From the NCBI GenBank assembly GCA_945863605.1, contig CAMAZP010000003.1, positions 62,001 to 126,000 of the forward strand: a stretch of DNA of 64,000 nucleotides, written 5' to 3'. The notes under the pieces were generated by a model. The model was not told the origin of the DNA, did no database searches, and was given only the letters and a program-made list of their open reading frames with translations. How positions within the stretch are numbered: the first letter of the stretch is position 1; the number at the start of each line of letters is the position of its first letter. A program made the position numbers and the translations under genes. Of this stretch, positions 23,883 through 33,236 are shown one piece after another. Origin of the DNA: Chitinophaga pinensis. GTDB taxonomy: Bacteria; Bacteroidota; Bacteroidia; Flavobacteriales_D; Crocinitomicaceae.

Positions 23883-24257
23883 TTAATACTTTCCAATTAA
23901 CCTATAAATTGTGCCGTTCTTTGTTGTTAAGTTTGTTGATTCTTCTTCAAACATAGCACTACCTGTTCTTTTTGTTTCTGTCCATTCCCAGAAAACTTTT
24001 TTATCAATATTAGCCCATGTTCCTGTGTACAAAACTGGCGAGTCAACTGCCTCAGAAATAGCTGCCCCTGTTCTAAAATCTACTCTTCCTGTACTATCAA
24101 AAACAAAATAGTATGCTTTACCATTTTTTAAAATTGGCGTCCCGGTAGAATCGCAAGTAACATAAACAGAATTATTCATTTTTTTCGTGATTTCAGTAGT
24201 TTGTGTGAAACCTAAAAACGATAAAAATAAAATAGATAAACATAAATAAAGCTTCAT
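23883..24257 (-). CDS. Small secreted protein, unknown function
   Basis: The 124-residue product has a signal peptide (MKLYLCLSILFLSFLGFTQ). The mature part is beta-rich with GTPILKNGKAYYFVFDSTGR and WEWTETKRTGSAMF; no family or catalytic motif is visible. It is likely periplasmic. It is convergent with ftsY. Confidence 0.65.
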   Translation of the reverse strand: MKLYLCLSILFLSFLGFTQTTEITKKMNNSVYVTCDSTGTPILKNGKAYYFVFDSTGRVDFRTGAAISEAVDSPVLYTGTWANIDKKVFWEWTETKRTGSAMFEEESTNLTTKNGTIYRLIGKY

Positions 24258-24339
24258 TTTTTTAATTTTTTTTGTAAAACTAAAAAAAAATATTGAAAAA
24301 AAATAATTGAATTAAATCTAATTACGAAAATCAAAGTAC

Positions 24340-24347
24340 TACATTTG
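24340..24347 (+). promoter_or_regulatory. -7 element TACATTTG upstream of the gene at 24385
   Basis: TACATTTG fits TAnnTTTG exactly and leaves a leader of about 35 nt. No -33 TTG at normal spacing. Confidence 0.4.
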
Positions 24348-24384
24348 TTTTATAAACATTTCAAATTAAAATTTAATCATAATA

Positions 24385-24756
24385 ATGAAAGTAAAAACTG
24401 TAAAACCATACACATTAGAGGAAATTAAAGGGAAAGTCGAACAAAATTTTCCTGAGTATAAAGTGTATTTCAAAACGCCTAAAATGTTGGTAGTAGAGCA
24501 AACGCCAAGTATTGGTGCAATATTTATGGGTGAGAAAAAGAATTACGTTCGTATTTTAGAAGGTTGGCCAAGTATGGGGAAACAAATGCTGTTTTCTGTT
24601 TCAATTTTGTTATTTGGTATACTTATTCCATTTATTTATTGGCATTTTACAGTGCTTGTAAAACAAAAAGCGTTAACGAAAAAAATCGGAGCATTCATCG
24701 ACCAAGAATATGGTAATGGAAGTAAAGTGAATGATAACAAGGAGTTGATTGACTAG
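24385..24756 (+). CDS. Small protein with membrane segment, unknown function
   Basis: The 123-residue protein has a soluble N-terminal part (about 1-65) reading LEEIKGKVEQNFPEYKVYFK, then one long or two short hydrophobic segments (MLFSVSILLFGILIPFIYWH, about 69-88), and a charged tail. No named family is recognised. The layout resembles small cytoplasmic-membrane proteins of unknown role in Bacteroidota. It stands alone. Confidence 0.62.
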   Translation: MKVKTVKPYTLEEIKGKVEQNFPEYKVYFKTPKMLVVEQTPSIGAIFMGEKKNYVRILEGWPSMGKQMLFSVSILLFGILIPFIYWHFTVLVKQKALTKKIGAFIDQEYGNGSKVNDNKELID

Positions 24757-24944
24757 TTTAAATGAACATTCAATTTCGTTAAAATATGAATTTTATTGAA
24801 TCTATAGACTCCTGTTTAATAACACTAATCTATAGTCAACTCTATTTAATTCAGCACAATTTGATTAAAAATGTTAATTAAGACATTAAATATATATATT
24901 CACTAGCAATATATTTATTTAATTTTATATTCAAAATCAATCAA

Positions 24945-25625
24945 ATGAAAAAAATAGTTTTTTTAAGTTTATTAGTAATCAGTATCTTAACTTCTTGTGC
25001 TAAAGAAAACGCGTCGGACGTCAACCAAGATAAAATTTACACTGACTACGAAGTATTTTACAATCAGAATACGGATAAAACGTGGGTCGTTGCTAAATTT
25101 CGTTTTGGTGGACCAACTGGAACTATTTTAGAATTGGATTCTACTTCTTACGTAACATTTAATGGTGATACTTTAGCATACAATCCGCTTTATACGGGAC
25201 ATTTTAAAGAGTACGCAGGACGTATTACTTCGGGAAGCTTCAAATATGAAAATGTCGCTGGTCAAATTTTTGTAAACAGTATTCCATCTGTTGATGTAAT
25301 TGCTTTTGCTTCTGATTTTGATACTTTGAAAAAGTCACAAGCGCAGACAATCACTTGGGTTGGAACACCTTTGTCAAATGACGAAACTGTTGGTATTTTA
25401 ATTGGAAATGGCGCTTGGGGACAAGCAGCTTTGGCACTTCAAGATTTAGATGGAGCAACAAACATAGTGCTAGGAATTCCACAAATGACATCGTTAGCAA
25501 TCGGAAATTCAACAGTTTATATGGATCGCCAGCATGAGTTGAATGTAGTCGAAGGAACCTCAAAAGGTGGAAGAATTAGAGCAAAATATAGAGCTTTAAA
25601 TAAATTGGTGCAAATCATCAATTAA
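24945..25625 (+). CDS. Lipoprotein, unknown function
   Basis: The 226-residue protein has a lipobox (SILTSC, Cys18). The mature part begins AKENASDVNQDKIYTDYEVF and looks beta-sandwich-like with repeated acidic-aromatic strands (TWVVAKFRFGG, SGSFKYENVAG). It lies 82 nt before the large T9SS substrate on the same strand and may be co-transcribed with it. No named family is recognised. Confidence 0.65.
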   Translation: MKKIVFLSLLVISILTSCAKENASDVNQDKIYTDYEVFYNQNTDKTWVVAKFRFGGPTGTILELDSTSYVTFNGDTLAYNPLYTGHFKEYAGRITSGSFKYENVAGQIFVNSIPSVDVIAFASDFDTLKKSQAQTITWVGTPLSNDETVGILIGNGAWGQAALALQDLDGATNIVLGIPQMTSLAIGNSTVYMDRQHELNVVEGTSKGGRIRAKYRALNKLVQIIN

Positions 25626-25707
25626 ACTTCAACTAGATCAAAATTCTTTTAATTGTTTTCCTAAAGAAGGATTCGATTTATATCAAAATACTCAAATTTA
25701 TACCATT

Positions 25708-28700
25708 ATGATTAAAAAATATCTGATTGCCTTTTTTGTTGGATTTAGTTTTATAAACCTAGGAATCGCTCAAAATTTACAAAAACCCTCCTCAGCTGAA
25801 ATTAATTCATTACCAGATTGGGCTAAAAAAATGTATGCTGAAAACCCTTCTGTTTTTGAAGTAGATGAGCTATACAAAACTTATTACAAAACGCATCCTT
25901 TTGTAAAATCGTACCATACACAATATTACAAACGTTGGAGACGAAAATATTTGAATTGCACAGATGAAAATGGATACATCAATTATCCTAGTTTTGAACA
26001 AGCAAAGTTGGAAGATAAAGCGTATCGATTGAAACAGAATGCTGAAAAGTCTTCGAATTGGACAATTGTTGGGCCGATTACAAATTTTCAAGAAGGTGGT
26101 GTTCAGGGTTCAGGTCAAACGAATGTTTACAGTTTAGATCAATGTTTAGGAGATCCATCCGTTGTTTACTGCGGAACAGAACCAGGTGAAGTTTATAAAA
26201 GCACCAATGAAGGCTTGAACTGGAATTTGGTTTCAAAGAATGAAGATTTTGGAAGTGGAGTAACAGCAATTGAAGTTCATTTTTCTAATCCAAATATTGT
26301 TTTTGCCGGTGGAAATAATGGGATTTATCGTTCGATTGATGGTGCGCAACAATGGACAAATGTGTTGCCCAATTCCAATTTTGGTGTAAATGAAATTCTC
26401 ATCAATCCTTTGAACGACCAAATTGTTTTGGCTTGCACAGACAAAGGAACTTATCGCTCAATTGATGGTGGTACAAATTGGACTTTACTTTTTTCCAACA
26501 AATCGTATGATGTCAAAGCGAACACGGCAGATGCAACTATTTTATACCTTGTAAGAAATAATCCTACAACGATTTCAGCAGAATTTTTGAAATCCACAGA
26601 TTTTGGTGCAACTTGGTCAGTTCAATCAATTGGATGGTATTCATCAAATGATCCTGTAAGAAATGATGGTGGTGCACGTTTGGCTGTTTCAGCAGCAGAT
26701 CCAAATCGAGTTTATGCCTATCTAATTGGTGAATCTAAAGCTAATGATTTTGGTTATATAGGTGTATATAGAAGCGATGATGGCGGTTCAAGTTGGTCAC
26801 TTCCAAGTGGACAAGTAGGTGGCCCTTATTCACCTGAGCACATAAATTTAGCTATAGGTTGGTCAACATGGACTTATCACCAAGGATTTTACAATTGTGC
26901 TTTAATGGCTTCAGCTTCCAATCCAGATGAAATTTTAGTCGGTGGTTTAAATTTATATCGTTCGATAGATGGAGGGCAAACTTTCACTTCGGTTGCAGGA
27001 TATGTTGGTGGACCTTTGAGTTTACACGTTGATATGCAAGATTTTAGAAGTATTGGTTCAAAAACTTGGATTACAACAGATGGTGGCGTTTACAGTTCAA
27101 CAGATTTTTTTACGAGTAATTATGAATTTAAAATGTCAGGCGTTCACGGTTCCGATTACTGGGGATTTGGAAGTGGTTGGAATGAAGATGTTTTGGTTGG
27201 AGGTTTATATCACAATGGAAATTTAGCGTATTTCGACAATTACGGAACAGGAAATTTTTTAGAGCTAGGTGGAGGGGAAGCGCCAACTGGTTACGTCAAT
27301 CCGGGTCAAAATCGCAAAACTTATTTCTCAGATATTGCAGGGAAAATAATTCCAGTCAACCTCAATGATCCAATTGCAAATGCCCCTTTTGGTATGGCTC
27401 CAAATGAAAGTTATTATGCTGCAGAATCAAGTGAAATGGAATTTCATCCAAATTGTTATTCAATAGCTTACATCGGAAAGGACAACTCCATTTGGAAAAC
27501 GACAGATGGTGGAGCCTCCTTTAATTTGCTCTATACTTTTGGAACAAATACAAGCGCTCAAGTAAAATACATCGAAGTTTGTTCGAGCAATCCGAATGTG
27601 ATTTATTTAAGTCAACAGCCTGCTTCTGGCTCAAATGGAACACTTTGGAAAACAATTGATGGAGGTGCAACTTGGTCGCAACTCAACAAACCAAATGGAA
27701 ATAGTCGTCGTATGTTATTGGCTCATAATCCATTAAATGAAAATCATCTTTGGGTTGCTTACCCAGATGGTGCAAATGGTTTTAAACTCTACAGAACTAT
27801 GAATTCTGGTCAATTTTGGGAAAATTGGACTTCATCTGTTTTTTTAGATGAATCAATTCAATCCATTGCTCATGTAGCTGGAACAGATGGAGGTCTATAT
27901 GTTGCTACAAATAAAGCTGTTTACTACAGAAATAATTCGACTCAATTTGAACTTGATAATAGCGGTTTGCCTTTGTTTACTAGTGGTAATATTTTGAAAC
28001 CATTTTACAGAGATGGAAAAATTCGATTGGCAACTTACGGTAAAGGTGTTTGGGAAAGTTCACTTACTGAGCAGCCTTCACTTCCGATTGCTCGAGCTAT
28101 GGTTGATAAATTATCACAAAATGTTGTTTGTGAAATCGATTCGTTTAATTTCGAGGATCATTCATTTTTAAATCACACGAATGCTACTTGGAATTGGTCA
28201 TTTCCAACAGGCAATCCTAGTACTTCATCATTAAGAAATCCTTCTATTTTATTTAATCAAAGTGGAACACATTTAGCGATTTTGAGCATTACGGATGCTA
28301 ATGGCAATTCCGATACTGACACGATTGAAGTAACTTTAAATTTCTTAGCTCTGCCATCTGCTATTCAAGAAGGATTTGAAGGAACGTTTTTACCAGCAGC
28401 TTGGAGTGTTTATAATCCAAATAACGATGTGCAATGGTCGCTTTCCTCCACAGTTGGCGGTTTTGATGCTTCCGATAAATCAGCAATTTTCGATAATTAC
28501 AATCACGACTCACAAGGAAATTTCGATGATTTAATTTTGAATGTATCAACCAATTCATTGGCTGAAAATACATTTCTAAAGTTTGATGTTGCCTATGCAA
28601 GATGGGGGAGTGTAAACAGTGACACTTTGGAAGTTTTGGCATCAACAGATTGCGGTGCAACGTATCAATCGCTTTATTTAAAAGGAGGAACTGATTTAGC

Positions 28701-29130
28701 AACTTCACCTGATTTTCAAGATTTTTTCGTTCCATCAGCATCACAATGGCGAACGGACTCCGTTGATTTAGCAGTTTTTGTAAATGAAAACAACCTACAA
28801 ATTGCATTCAGAAATACGGGTAGATATGGAAATGTTGTTTATTTGGATAATGTGAATCTTGGAGAATTTGTGAATTTACAAGAAACGCAATTAAAAGAAC
28901 CGTCTATTTTTCCCAATCCGATCCAAGCTGGCGAAGAGTTGACAGTTAATTTGAATGGTGATTTCACATTCTCTTTATTCGACCAAAAAGGTGCAAAAAT
29001 TCAAATTCTTTCAGGAAAAGATGAGTTAAAAACTAAAGTTCCAAATCAATTAGCTAGTGGCGTTTATCAAATTCAAATTCAAACTTCTAATCGTATTTGG
29101 AATCAACGAATTGTTGTTTTGAAAGATTAA
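25708..29130 (+). CDS. T9SS substrate with BNR/Vps10-like beta-propeller, PKD-like domain and type A sorting tail
   Basis: The 1140-residue secreted protein has a signal peptide (MIKKYLIAFFVGFSFINLGIAQ). Residues about 140-780 carry many BNR-type repeats of the form S-x-D-G-G-x-x-W (RSIDGAQQWTNV, RSDDGGSSWSLPSG, KTTDGGASFNLL, KTIDGGATWSQL), which build a beta-propeller. A PKD-like domain (about 800-870) and a jelly-roll-like domain (about 880-1050) follow. The final 80 residues are a type A sorting domain: SIFPNPIQAGEEL through GVYQIQIQT. It is exported by T9SS and attached at or released from the surface. Its ligand or substrate is unknown. Confidence 0.85.
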   Translation: MIKKYLIAFFVGFSFINLGIAQNLQKPSSAEINSLPDWAKKMYAENPSVFEVDELYKTYYKTHPFVKSYHTQYYKRWRRKYLNCTDENGYINYPSFEQAKLEDKAYRLKQNAEKSSNWTIVGPITNFQEGGVQGSGQTNVYSLDQCLGDPSVVYCGTEPGEVYKSTNEGLNWNLVSKNEDFGSGVTAIEVHFSNPNIVFAGGNNGIYRSIDGAQQWTNVLPNSNFGVNEILINPLNDQIVLACTDKGTYRSIDGGTNWTLLFSNKSYDVKANTADATILYLVRNNPTTISAEFLKSTDFGATWSVQSIGWYSSNDPVRNDGGARLAVSAADPNRVYAYLIGESKANDFGYIGVYRSDDGGSSWSLPSGQVGGPYSPEHINLAIGWSTWTYHQGFYNCALMASASNPDEILVGGLNLYRSIDGGQTFTSVAGYVGGPLSLHVDMQDFRSIGSKTWITTDGGVYSSTDFFTSNYEFKMSGVHGSDYWGFGSGWNEDVLVGGLYHNGNLAYFDNYGTGNFLELGGGEAPTGYVNPGQNRKTYFSDIAGKIIPVNLNDPIANAPFGMAPNESYYAAESSEMEFHPNCYSIAYIGKDNSIWKTTDGGASFNLLYTFGTNTSAQVKYIEVCSSNPNVIYLSQQPASGSNGTLWKTIDGGATWSQLNKPNGNSRRMLLAHNPLNENHLWVAYPDGANGFKLYRTMNSGQFWENWTSSVFLDESIQSIAHVAGTDGGLYVATNKAVYYRNNSTQFELDNSGLPLFTSGNILKPFYRDGKIRLATYGKGVWESSLTEQPSLPIARAMVDKLSQNVVCEIDSFNFEDHSFLNHTNATWNWSFPTGNPSTSSLRNPSILFNQSGTHLAILSITDANGNSDTDTIEVTLNFLALPSAIQEGFEGTFLPAAWSVYNPNNDVQWSLSSTVGGFDASDKSAIFDNYNHDSQGNFDDLILNVSTNSLAENTFLKFDVAYARWGSVNSDTLEVLASTDCGATYQSLYLKGGTDLATSPDFQDFFVPSASQWRTDSVDLAVFVNENNLQIAFRNTGRYGNVVYLDNVNLGEFVNLQETQLKEPSIFPNPIQAGEELTVNLNGDFTFSLFDQKGAKIQILSGKDELKTKVPNQLASGVYQIQIQTSNRIWNQRIVVLKD

Positions 29131-29313
29131 GTTTTTTTCATTATCTTTTAATTCCATTAGCAATAAATCTGTTTGCTATTAATAAACAAGTTGTACGTTC
29201 GTACGCAATTAAAATAAGTATTACCTACTTCCATTTTCAAATCAACTCATTTTCAAATTTTCAAATTATTATTACGTCCGCAATTTATAAACATTCTGCA
29301 CGTCCTTAAGTAT

Positions 29314-30348
29314 TCAATACTCCCTCAACCATTTCAGCTTCGAATATCTTACTCTCGAAAAGCTAGTTCTTACATTTCTCAGTCCAATCAGGTAGAAAAA
29401 TTGGTTTATGCGAGATCCAACTCTACTTACTTTTCCGATTTGCCAAGTAAGGTAGAAATAATGAATGCCATTTTTGTTTTGAAAGATAATTTCGCGCGAT
29501 AAATAACTAGGCAAGGAAGCTAAAATAGCGTCAGGATTATCACCTAAATAAGCAATGTTACGGTGCGCTTTTTGCCAGTCTCCGTTGGTATCTTTTCCTA
29601 GATTGTATTCACTAAGATCTTTTGAATCGCGACGAATGATTCGTTTTGTTTTTCTCCAATTTTCACATTCAATAGTTCGACACAGCTTACATCCTTTTCC
29701 ACAACTATTAACGGAATTTGTCTGTTTAGCATCAGCTTGAGCAATAATTTCCACATCAAAATAGGTGCTTTGTGCTCCAGATTCGGGTAAATCCATCAAC
29801 TCAGAATTGTCAACTGGAATTTCGTCATGACCTTTCCAATCGTATTTACTGAACACATGCTTTGCTAATTCTTCATCCCACGGGTAATACCAAGCAATTA
29901 GCTTATATTTCCCGGGTGGTAATTTGGGTATTTCATAAGTTGAGTTGATGTGTTTTAAAGCATTTTTAGTGTCGTTGAAGAAAAAGGGAATTGTAGTAGA
30001 TTCATTTGAATCCAGTCTATTAAAATTCACATAACCTTTTACACTAGTGTCCATTATAATCTCTCTTGAATCGCGGTGAACTTCGGTGTAGAAATTATTC
30101 TCATTGACTTTATACCACGAAAAATATATCAGTTTCAAACCTTTCGATTGATTACCGGGAATTAGAATTGAATGATTAATTCCCGTACAATTTTTTAGGG
30201 TAACATTAATCTGAATCAATTCAGCAGTTGTAAATTTCGTTTTCGAAGCACTGATTTCTAAGGTTAGATAAATTGGGCGAAGGTCAGCTTTTACTGAAAA
30301 ACTAATTGTGAAAATCAGTAAGAGCAGGAAATAGTTGGTTTTAATCAT
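29314..30348 (-). CDS. Secreted protein with Ig-like N-terminal part and Cys-rich motif, unknown function
   Basis: The 344-residue protein has a signal peptide (MIKTNYFLLLLIFTISFSVKA). Residues about 22-205 form beta strands resembling an Ig-like domain (IYLTLEISASKTKFTTAELI; KLPPGKYKLIAWYYPWDEE). A Cys motif CGKGCKLCRTIEC lies near residue 216, possibly a metal site or disulphide knot. The C-terminal part is rich in Arg and Lys. Its start lies 8 nt within the end of the MORN-repeat gene, so the two are translated together. I do not recognise a family. Confidence 0.7.
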   Translation of the reverse strand: MIKTNYFLLLLIFTISFSVKADLRPIYLTLEISASKTKFTTAELIQINVTLKNCTGINHSILIPGNQSKGLKLIYFSWYKVNENNFYTEVHRDSREIIMDTSVKGYVNFNRLDSNESTTIPFFFNDTKNALKHINSTYEIPKLPPGKYKLIAWYYPWDEELAKHVFSKYDWKGHDEIPVDNSELMDLPESGAQSTYFDVEIIAQADAKQTNSVNSCGKGCKLCRTIECENWRKTKRIIRRDSKDLSEYNLGKDTNGDWQKAHRNIAYLGDNPDAILASLPSYLSREIIFQNKNGIHYFYLTWQIGKVSRVGSRINQFFYLIGLRNVRTSFSRVRYSKLKWLREY

Positions 30349-32542
30349 AAGGCAATTCTCTTGAAAAATCGTTTATTTCGTTTATGTCTTCCCAAGAATG
30401 TCCTTTCAATAAATCCACTTCGCCATCGGGGTAAATTAGAAATTGAAATGGCTTTTCATAAGAACTGCAAGTTGTAATCACCACACAATTTGAAAAGGGG
30501 GCAATAGTAAGCGGTCGTGAACGACTTACCTTGCTAAATGTTTCTAATGGCTCGACATTTTTTGATTGTGGCAAAATATAAATAAAGGACTGAAGCAATG
30601 GGAAATGGGTTTGAATAAACTTTTGAGTATAAAACCCTTCTACTTTTAAATCCCAGTTGTGGTAACCGCTTTCAGATTTTAAATTACTAATTTTCCAACC
30701 ATTTTTTTCAAATGCAGTAATGACTTCCTTCACGTATTTATCCGTCGTATCTCTTTTTTCTAGTCCAGTCAAATAAACACTTGGCAATCGAAAACTAATC
30801 ACTTGAGCTGTGATTTGATGGTTTGGAAAAGGAAAAGGTGCATATTTTGACCACGTATCAAACAGGTACATATAATACGTTGCCATTGAATCTACTTGTT
30901 TTTTACTGTAATATAATTGAGCATCTTTTGGCAATGCAAATTGAATCAAATTGTTGTAAATGAAACTTACAAACAAATCTCTTTCATCTTTTGAAAGTTC
31001 ATCGAAGTTTCGTTTTTTGGCAGGCAATTCACCAGGAATCTTTTTCGGACAACCGTTTTCATAGAATTGTGCAAAAATCAATTTCCCTGTTTTGTCGAAA
31101 CGTTTGCACCAGCCATTTCTTAGGTTATTGTTGTAGGTATATTCCAATAACAAGGTTCCTAGACTGTCAAAATGTTGCGTTTTGCTGTCTAGTTTTGAAT
31201 TTAAATAACGAACTCCAGATTTCAAGCTACCATTCTGAAAATATTTTTCTTCCAATCTTGTTTTATTCAATTGATAAATGTGTGATTTTGTTTTTCCTGT
31301 TGGCCAATATTCATACAATTCAATAAACTCATTTTCTGGACGTGATTTCTTGTTTACTTGTGAAATTAAAATTCCCTTTTCGTTCCATTTTTTATTGGAA
31401 ATTACTTCATCCATTTCAATTTTAGTTTTCAGATGAATTTCTTCCATTTTTCCATTTTGGAAATAACTTACGTAAGTAGTGTCTGCATTTCTGTGATTGT
31501 TTAAGTACGATTTCAATTGACCGTTGGGATACCAATTTTTCTCTGAACCTTGTTCTTTCGTGTTGTAAACTAATTCAAGGTGCTGAATCAAAGTACCATT
31601 TTCTGCCCATTTTTTTTCAAAACCTAAGCCTTTTCGGTCAATGTAGCGTTCAAAAATAAGTAAACCGGCTTCGTTCCATTCTTTTTTATTTGCGTGAAAA
31701 ATATAATTAGACAAAGTATCGTAAACGTGCTCAAAACGTGGTTTACCGTTGTCGTGCCAACCTTTCCACATACCTATTTTCATATTGCGTTGGTAATGTT
31801 GTTCTTCGATTTTTTGTCCCAAGAAATTATATACCACCCAATCGCCATCTTGATTTCCTTCTTTGTAAAAGCCTTTTGTTTTTAGTTTTCCATTGTGGTG
31901 ATAATCTTCGTACAAACCTTCTCTCGAAGAATGTTCGTGTCCGCCGTTAAGAATCATTTTGTGGGTCGTTTTCGATTTCAAAACCCCAGCATCATCGTAT
32001 TCTAGCGCTAAGCCAAAGGGAACTCGTAAAGTTGTGTAACCATCGTAATCAATGGTGTGAGGAGGATAATCTTTGATGTCGTACTCATTGATTTCAGATA
32101 ATCTCGCAAAGGCGTTGAAATTTACAAATCGGACTTTCCCATTGAGGTGATAATCGGTATATTTTTCACAGCGACGTTTGTTTTTATCCCAATAATAAAT
32201 GTTTGTCTGTTTGCGATTACCATTTGGCCAAAATTGTTCCACTGTTGCAATAACAGAATCGCGTGTATTCCAAGTGGGATTTACTTTTGTTTTTGAACTT
32301 CCACTCTCGTAATTCAGTATTTCTTCTACCAATTTTCCGTCTTGGAAAGTTCGTTTTTCAAAGATGCGATTATCGTTGTATTTTGTTTCGCATGTTCCAT
32401 TCAACGGCGTTTTCATATCTGTTTCATAGTAAATGGAAAAGAGAAAACTTCCTCCTTTTTTGTTGTTATACTTAAATTCACAATTAGTTTGTGCGAGAAT
32501 ATAGGTTGGAAAAACTAGAATTAGTAATTTGAAAAAATTCAT
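30341..32542 (-). CDS. Large secreted protein with MORN/YwqK-type repeats
   Basis: The 733-residue protein has a signal peptide (MNFFKLLILVFPTYILAQ). From about residue 90 to 500 there are many MORN_2/YwqK repeats with the cores WPNGNRKQT, YHLNGKVRF, YHHNGKLKTKG, WHDNGKPRFE, and YFQNGSLKSG. The last 200 residues form a distinct domain with several aromatic residues. Bacteroidota proteins of this kind are often annotated as toxin-antitoxin YwqK antitoxins, but the secretion signal makes that label doubtful. The next gene overlaps its end by 8 nt. Confidence 0.75.
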   Translation of the reverse strand: MNFFKLLILVFPTYILAQTNCEFKYNNKKGGSFLFSIYYETDMKTPLNGTCETKYNDNRIFEKRTFQDGKLVEEILNYESGSSKTKVNPTWNTRDSVIATVEQFWPNGNRKQTNIYYWDKNKRRCEKYTDYHLNGKVRFVNFNAFARLSEINEYDIKDYPPHTIDYDGYTTLRVPFGLALEYDDAGVLKSKTTHKMILNGGHEHSSREGLYEDYHHNGKLKTKGFYKEGNQDGDWVVYNFLGQKIEEQHYQRNMKIGMWKGWHDNGKPRFEHVYDTLSNYIFHANKKEWNEAGLLIFERYIDRKGLGFEKKWAENGTLIQHLELVYNTKEQGSEKNWYPNGQLKSYLNNHRNADTTYVSYFQNGKMEEIHLKTKIEMDEVISNKKWNEKGILISQVNKKSRPENEFIELYEYWPTGKTKSHIYQLNKTRLEEKYFQNGSLKSGVRYLNSKLDSKTQHFDSLGTLLLEYTYNNNLRNGWCKRFDKTGKLIFAQFYENGCPKKIPGELPAKKRNFDELSKDERDLFVSFIYNNLIQFALPKDAQLYYSKKQVDSMATYYMYLFDTWSKYAPFPFPNHQITAQVISFRLPSVYLTGLEKRDTTDKYVKEVITAFEKNGWKISNLKSESGYHNWDLKVEGFYTQKFIQTHFPLLQSFIYILPQSKNVEPLETFSKVSRSRPLTIAPFSNCVVITTCSSYEKPFQFLIYPDGEVDLLKGHSWEDINEINDFSRELPYD

Positions 32543-32863
32543 AATCTAAAGATAGCAAAATTGCTTATCAAAGATTACATCTAAATTTGAAATAGGTTCA
32601 AAAGATGCGACTTAATTTGTGCTTTTTTGATTTCTCAGAATAGGATTCCTCCTTTTAGTCGGAATGACTTTCTTTTAATAGGGTCTTGCGAAAATGCTTC
32701 GCATTTTCGCCGACTTCCCCATCCCAAGAGTCATTCCGAACAAAGTGAGGAATCTATTATTAAAAGGTAACCAAAATTCAGCAATCGAAAGGAGTCCTTT
32801 GTGATGAAATGAGGAATCTCAATTACTATTTTTTATTAGAGTATAAGTTGGTAAGTTACATTT
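32543..32863. other. Intergenic stretch with a repeat element and no gene
   Basis: About 320 bp between the MORN-repeat gene and the parD-like gene hold the inverted-repeat element at 32639-32758, a further partial copy of the arm near 32790-32820 (AGTCCTTTGTGATGAAATG then AGGAATC), and no coding frame. A ParE-type toxin would be expected here, but none is seen. Confidence 0.7.
32639..32758. repeat. Inverted-repeat (MITE-like) element with internal perfect hairpin
   Basis: Arms of about 30 bp face each other: left 32639-32669 and right 32729-32758, both with GATTCCTC and TCGGAATGACT when oriented alike. Between them a perfect 10-bp stem GCGAAAATGC/GCATTTTCGC with a TTC loop occupies 32688-32710. 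Such GGAATGACT-type inverted repeats recur in intergenic regions of many Flavobacteriia. No transposase is present. Confidence 0.75.
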
Positions 32864-33097
32864 TTATTGATTTTCTTTCGATTGCTTCAAAATAGCTGCT
32901 TTACTGTCGCTGGTAAATCCACTCGCTTCAGCCAGCTCAATTTTTTCACGAATCCAATCAATCTGCTTTTCTTGTTTACGAGCTTGTCTTATCAATTCAT
33001 TTACTAATTCACTTTTGCTAGCGTACTCTTTACTAGCAATTTGACTTTTCAACCATTCATCATTCGGTTCGGTGAAAGAAATACTTTGTCTTTTCAT
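32864..33097 (-). CDS. ParD-like ribbon-helix-helix antitoxin, orphan
   Basis: The 77-residue protein begins MKRQSISFTEPNDEWLKSQI, the beta-strand plus helix of a ribbon-helix-helix DNA-binding domain. YASKSELVNELIRQARKQEK is the second helix, followed by a C-terminal toxin-binding tail. This is the ParD antitoxin type. No ParE-like toxin gene follows; a repeat element lies there instead. A perfect 8+8 bp palindrome over the predicted promoter suggests it represses its own transcription. Confidence 0.8.
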   Translation of the reverse strand: MKRQSISFTEPNDEWLKSQIASKEYASKSELVNELIRQARKQEKQIDWIREKIELAEASGFTSDSKAAILKQSKENQ

Positions 33098-33109
33098 TTT
33101 GAATTAATT

Positions 33110-33129
33110 TTGGTGTAAATATACACCAA
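33110..33129 (-). promoter_or_regulatory. Palindromic operator candidate of the parD-like gene, overlapping its -7 region
   Basis: TTGGTGTA (33110-33117) and TACACCAA (33122-33129) are perfect inverted repeats with a 4-bp spacer. On the minus strand the centre reads TATATTTA, close to the -7 consensus, 13 nt before the ATG. RHH antitoxins usually repress by binding such a palindrome. Confidence 0.6.
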
Positions 33130-33162
33130 TAACGCATCAAATTAGAATAGTTTCACTGAAAA

Positions 33163-33195
33163 TTGATAGCTTAATTTATTATTATCCTACTTTTG
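33163..33195 (+). promoter_or_regulatory. Promoter TTG-N22-TACTTTTG of the WG-repeat gene
   Basis: TTG (33163-33165) and TACTTTTG (33188-33195) lie 22 nt apart; the leader to the ATG at 33237 is about 35 nt. Confidence 0.55.
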
Positions 33196-33236
33196 AACCA
33201 ATCCTCAATTTAGCTGTATAATTGTTGCTTCTATTT

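Noticed and set aside
28361-28807. Antisense open frame of 148 codons inside the T9SS propeller gene
   Set aside because: It lies entirely antisense to a long well-supported gene and has a low-complexity His/Leu/Asn composition with no motif.
29150-29205. Short hairpins (TAGCAA/TTGCTA and GTACG/CGTAC) after the T9SS gene
   Set aside because: Stems of 5-6 bp without a T-run are expected by chance in AT-rich DNA.
32543-32863. Possible ParE toxin remnant after the parD-like gene
   Set aside because: A few codons after ATG-TAA could be forced to read like a ParE start, but stops occur at once and no further similarity is seen.
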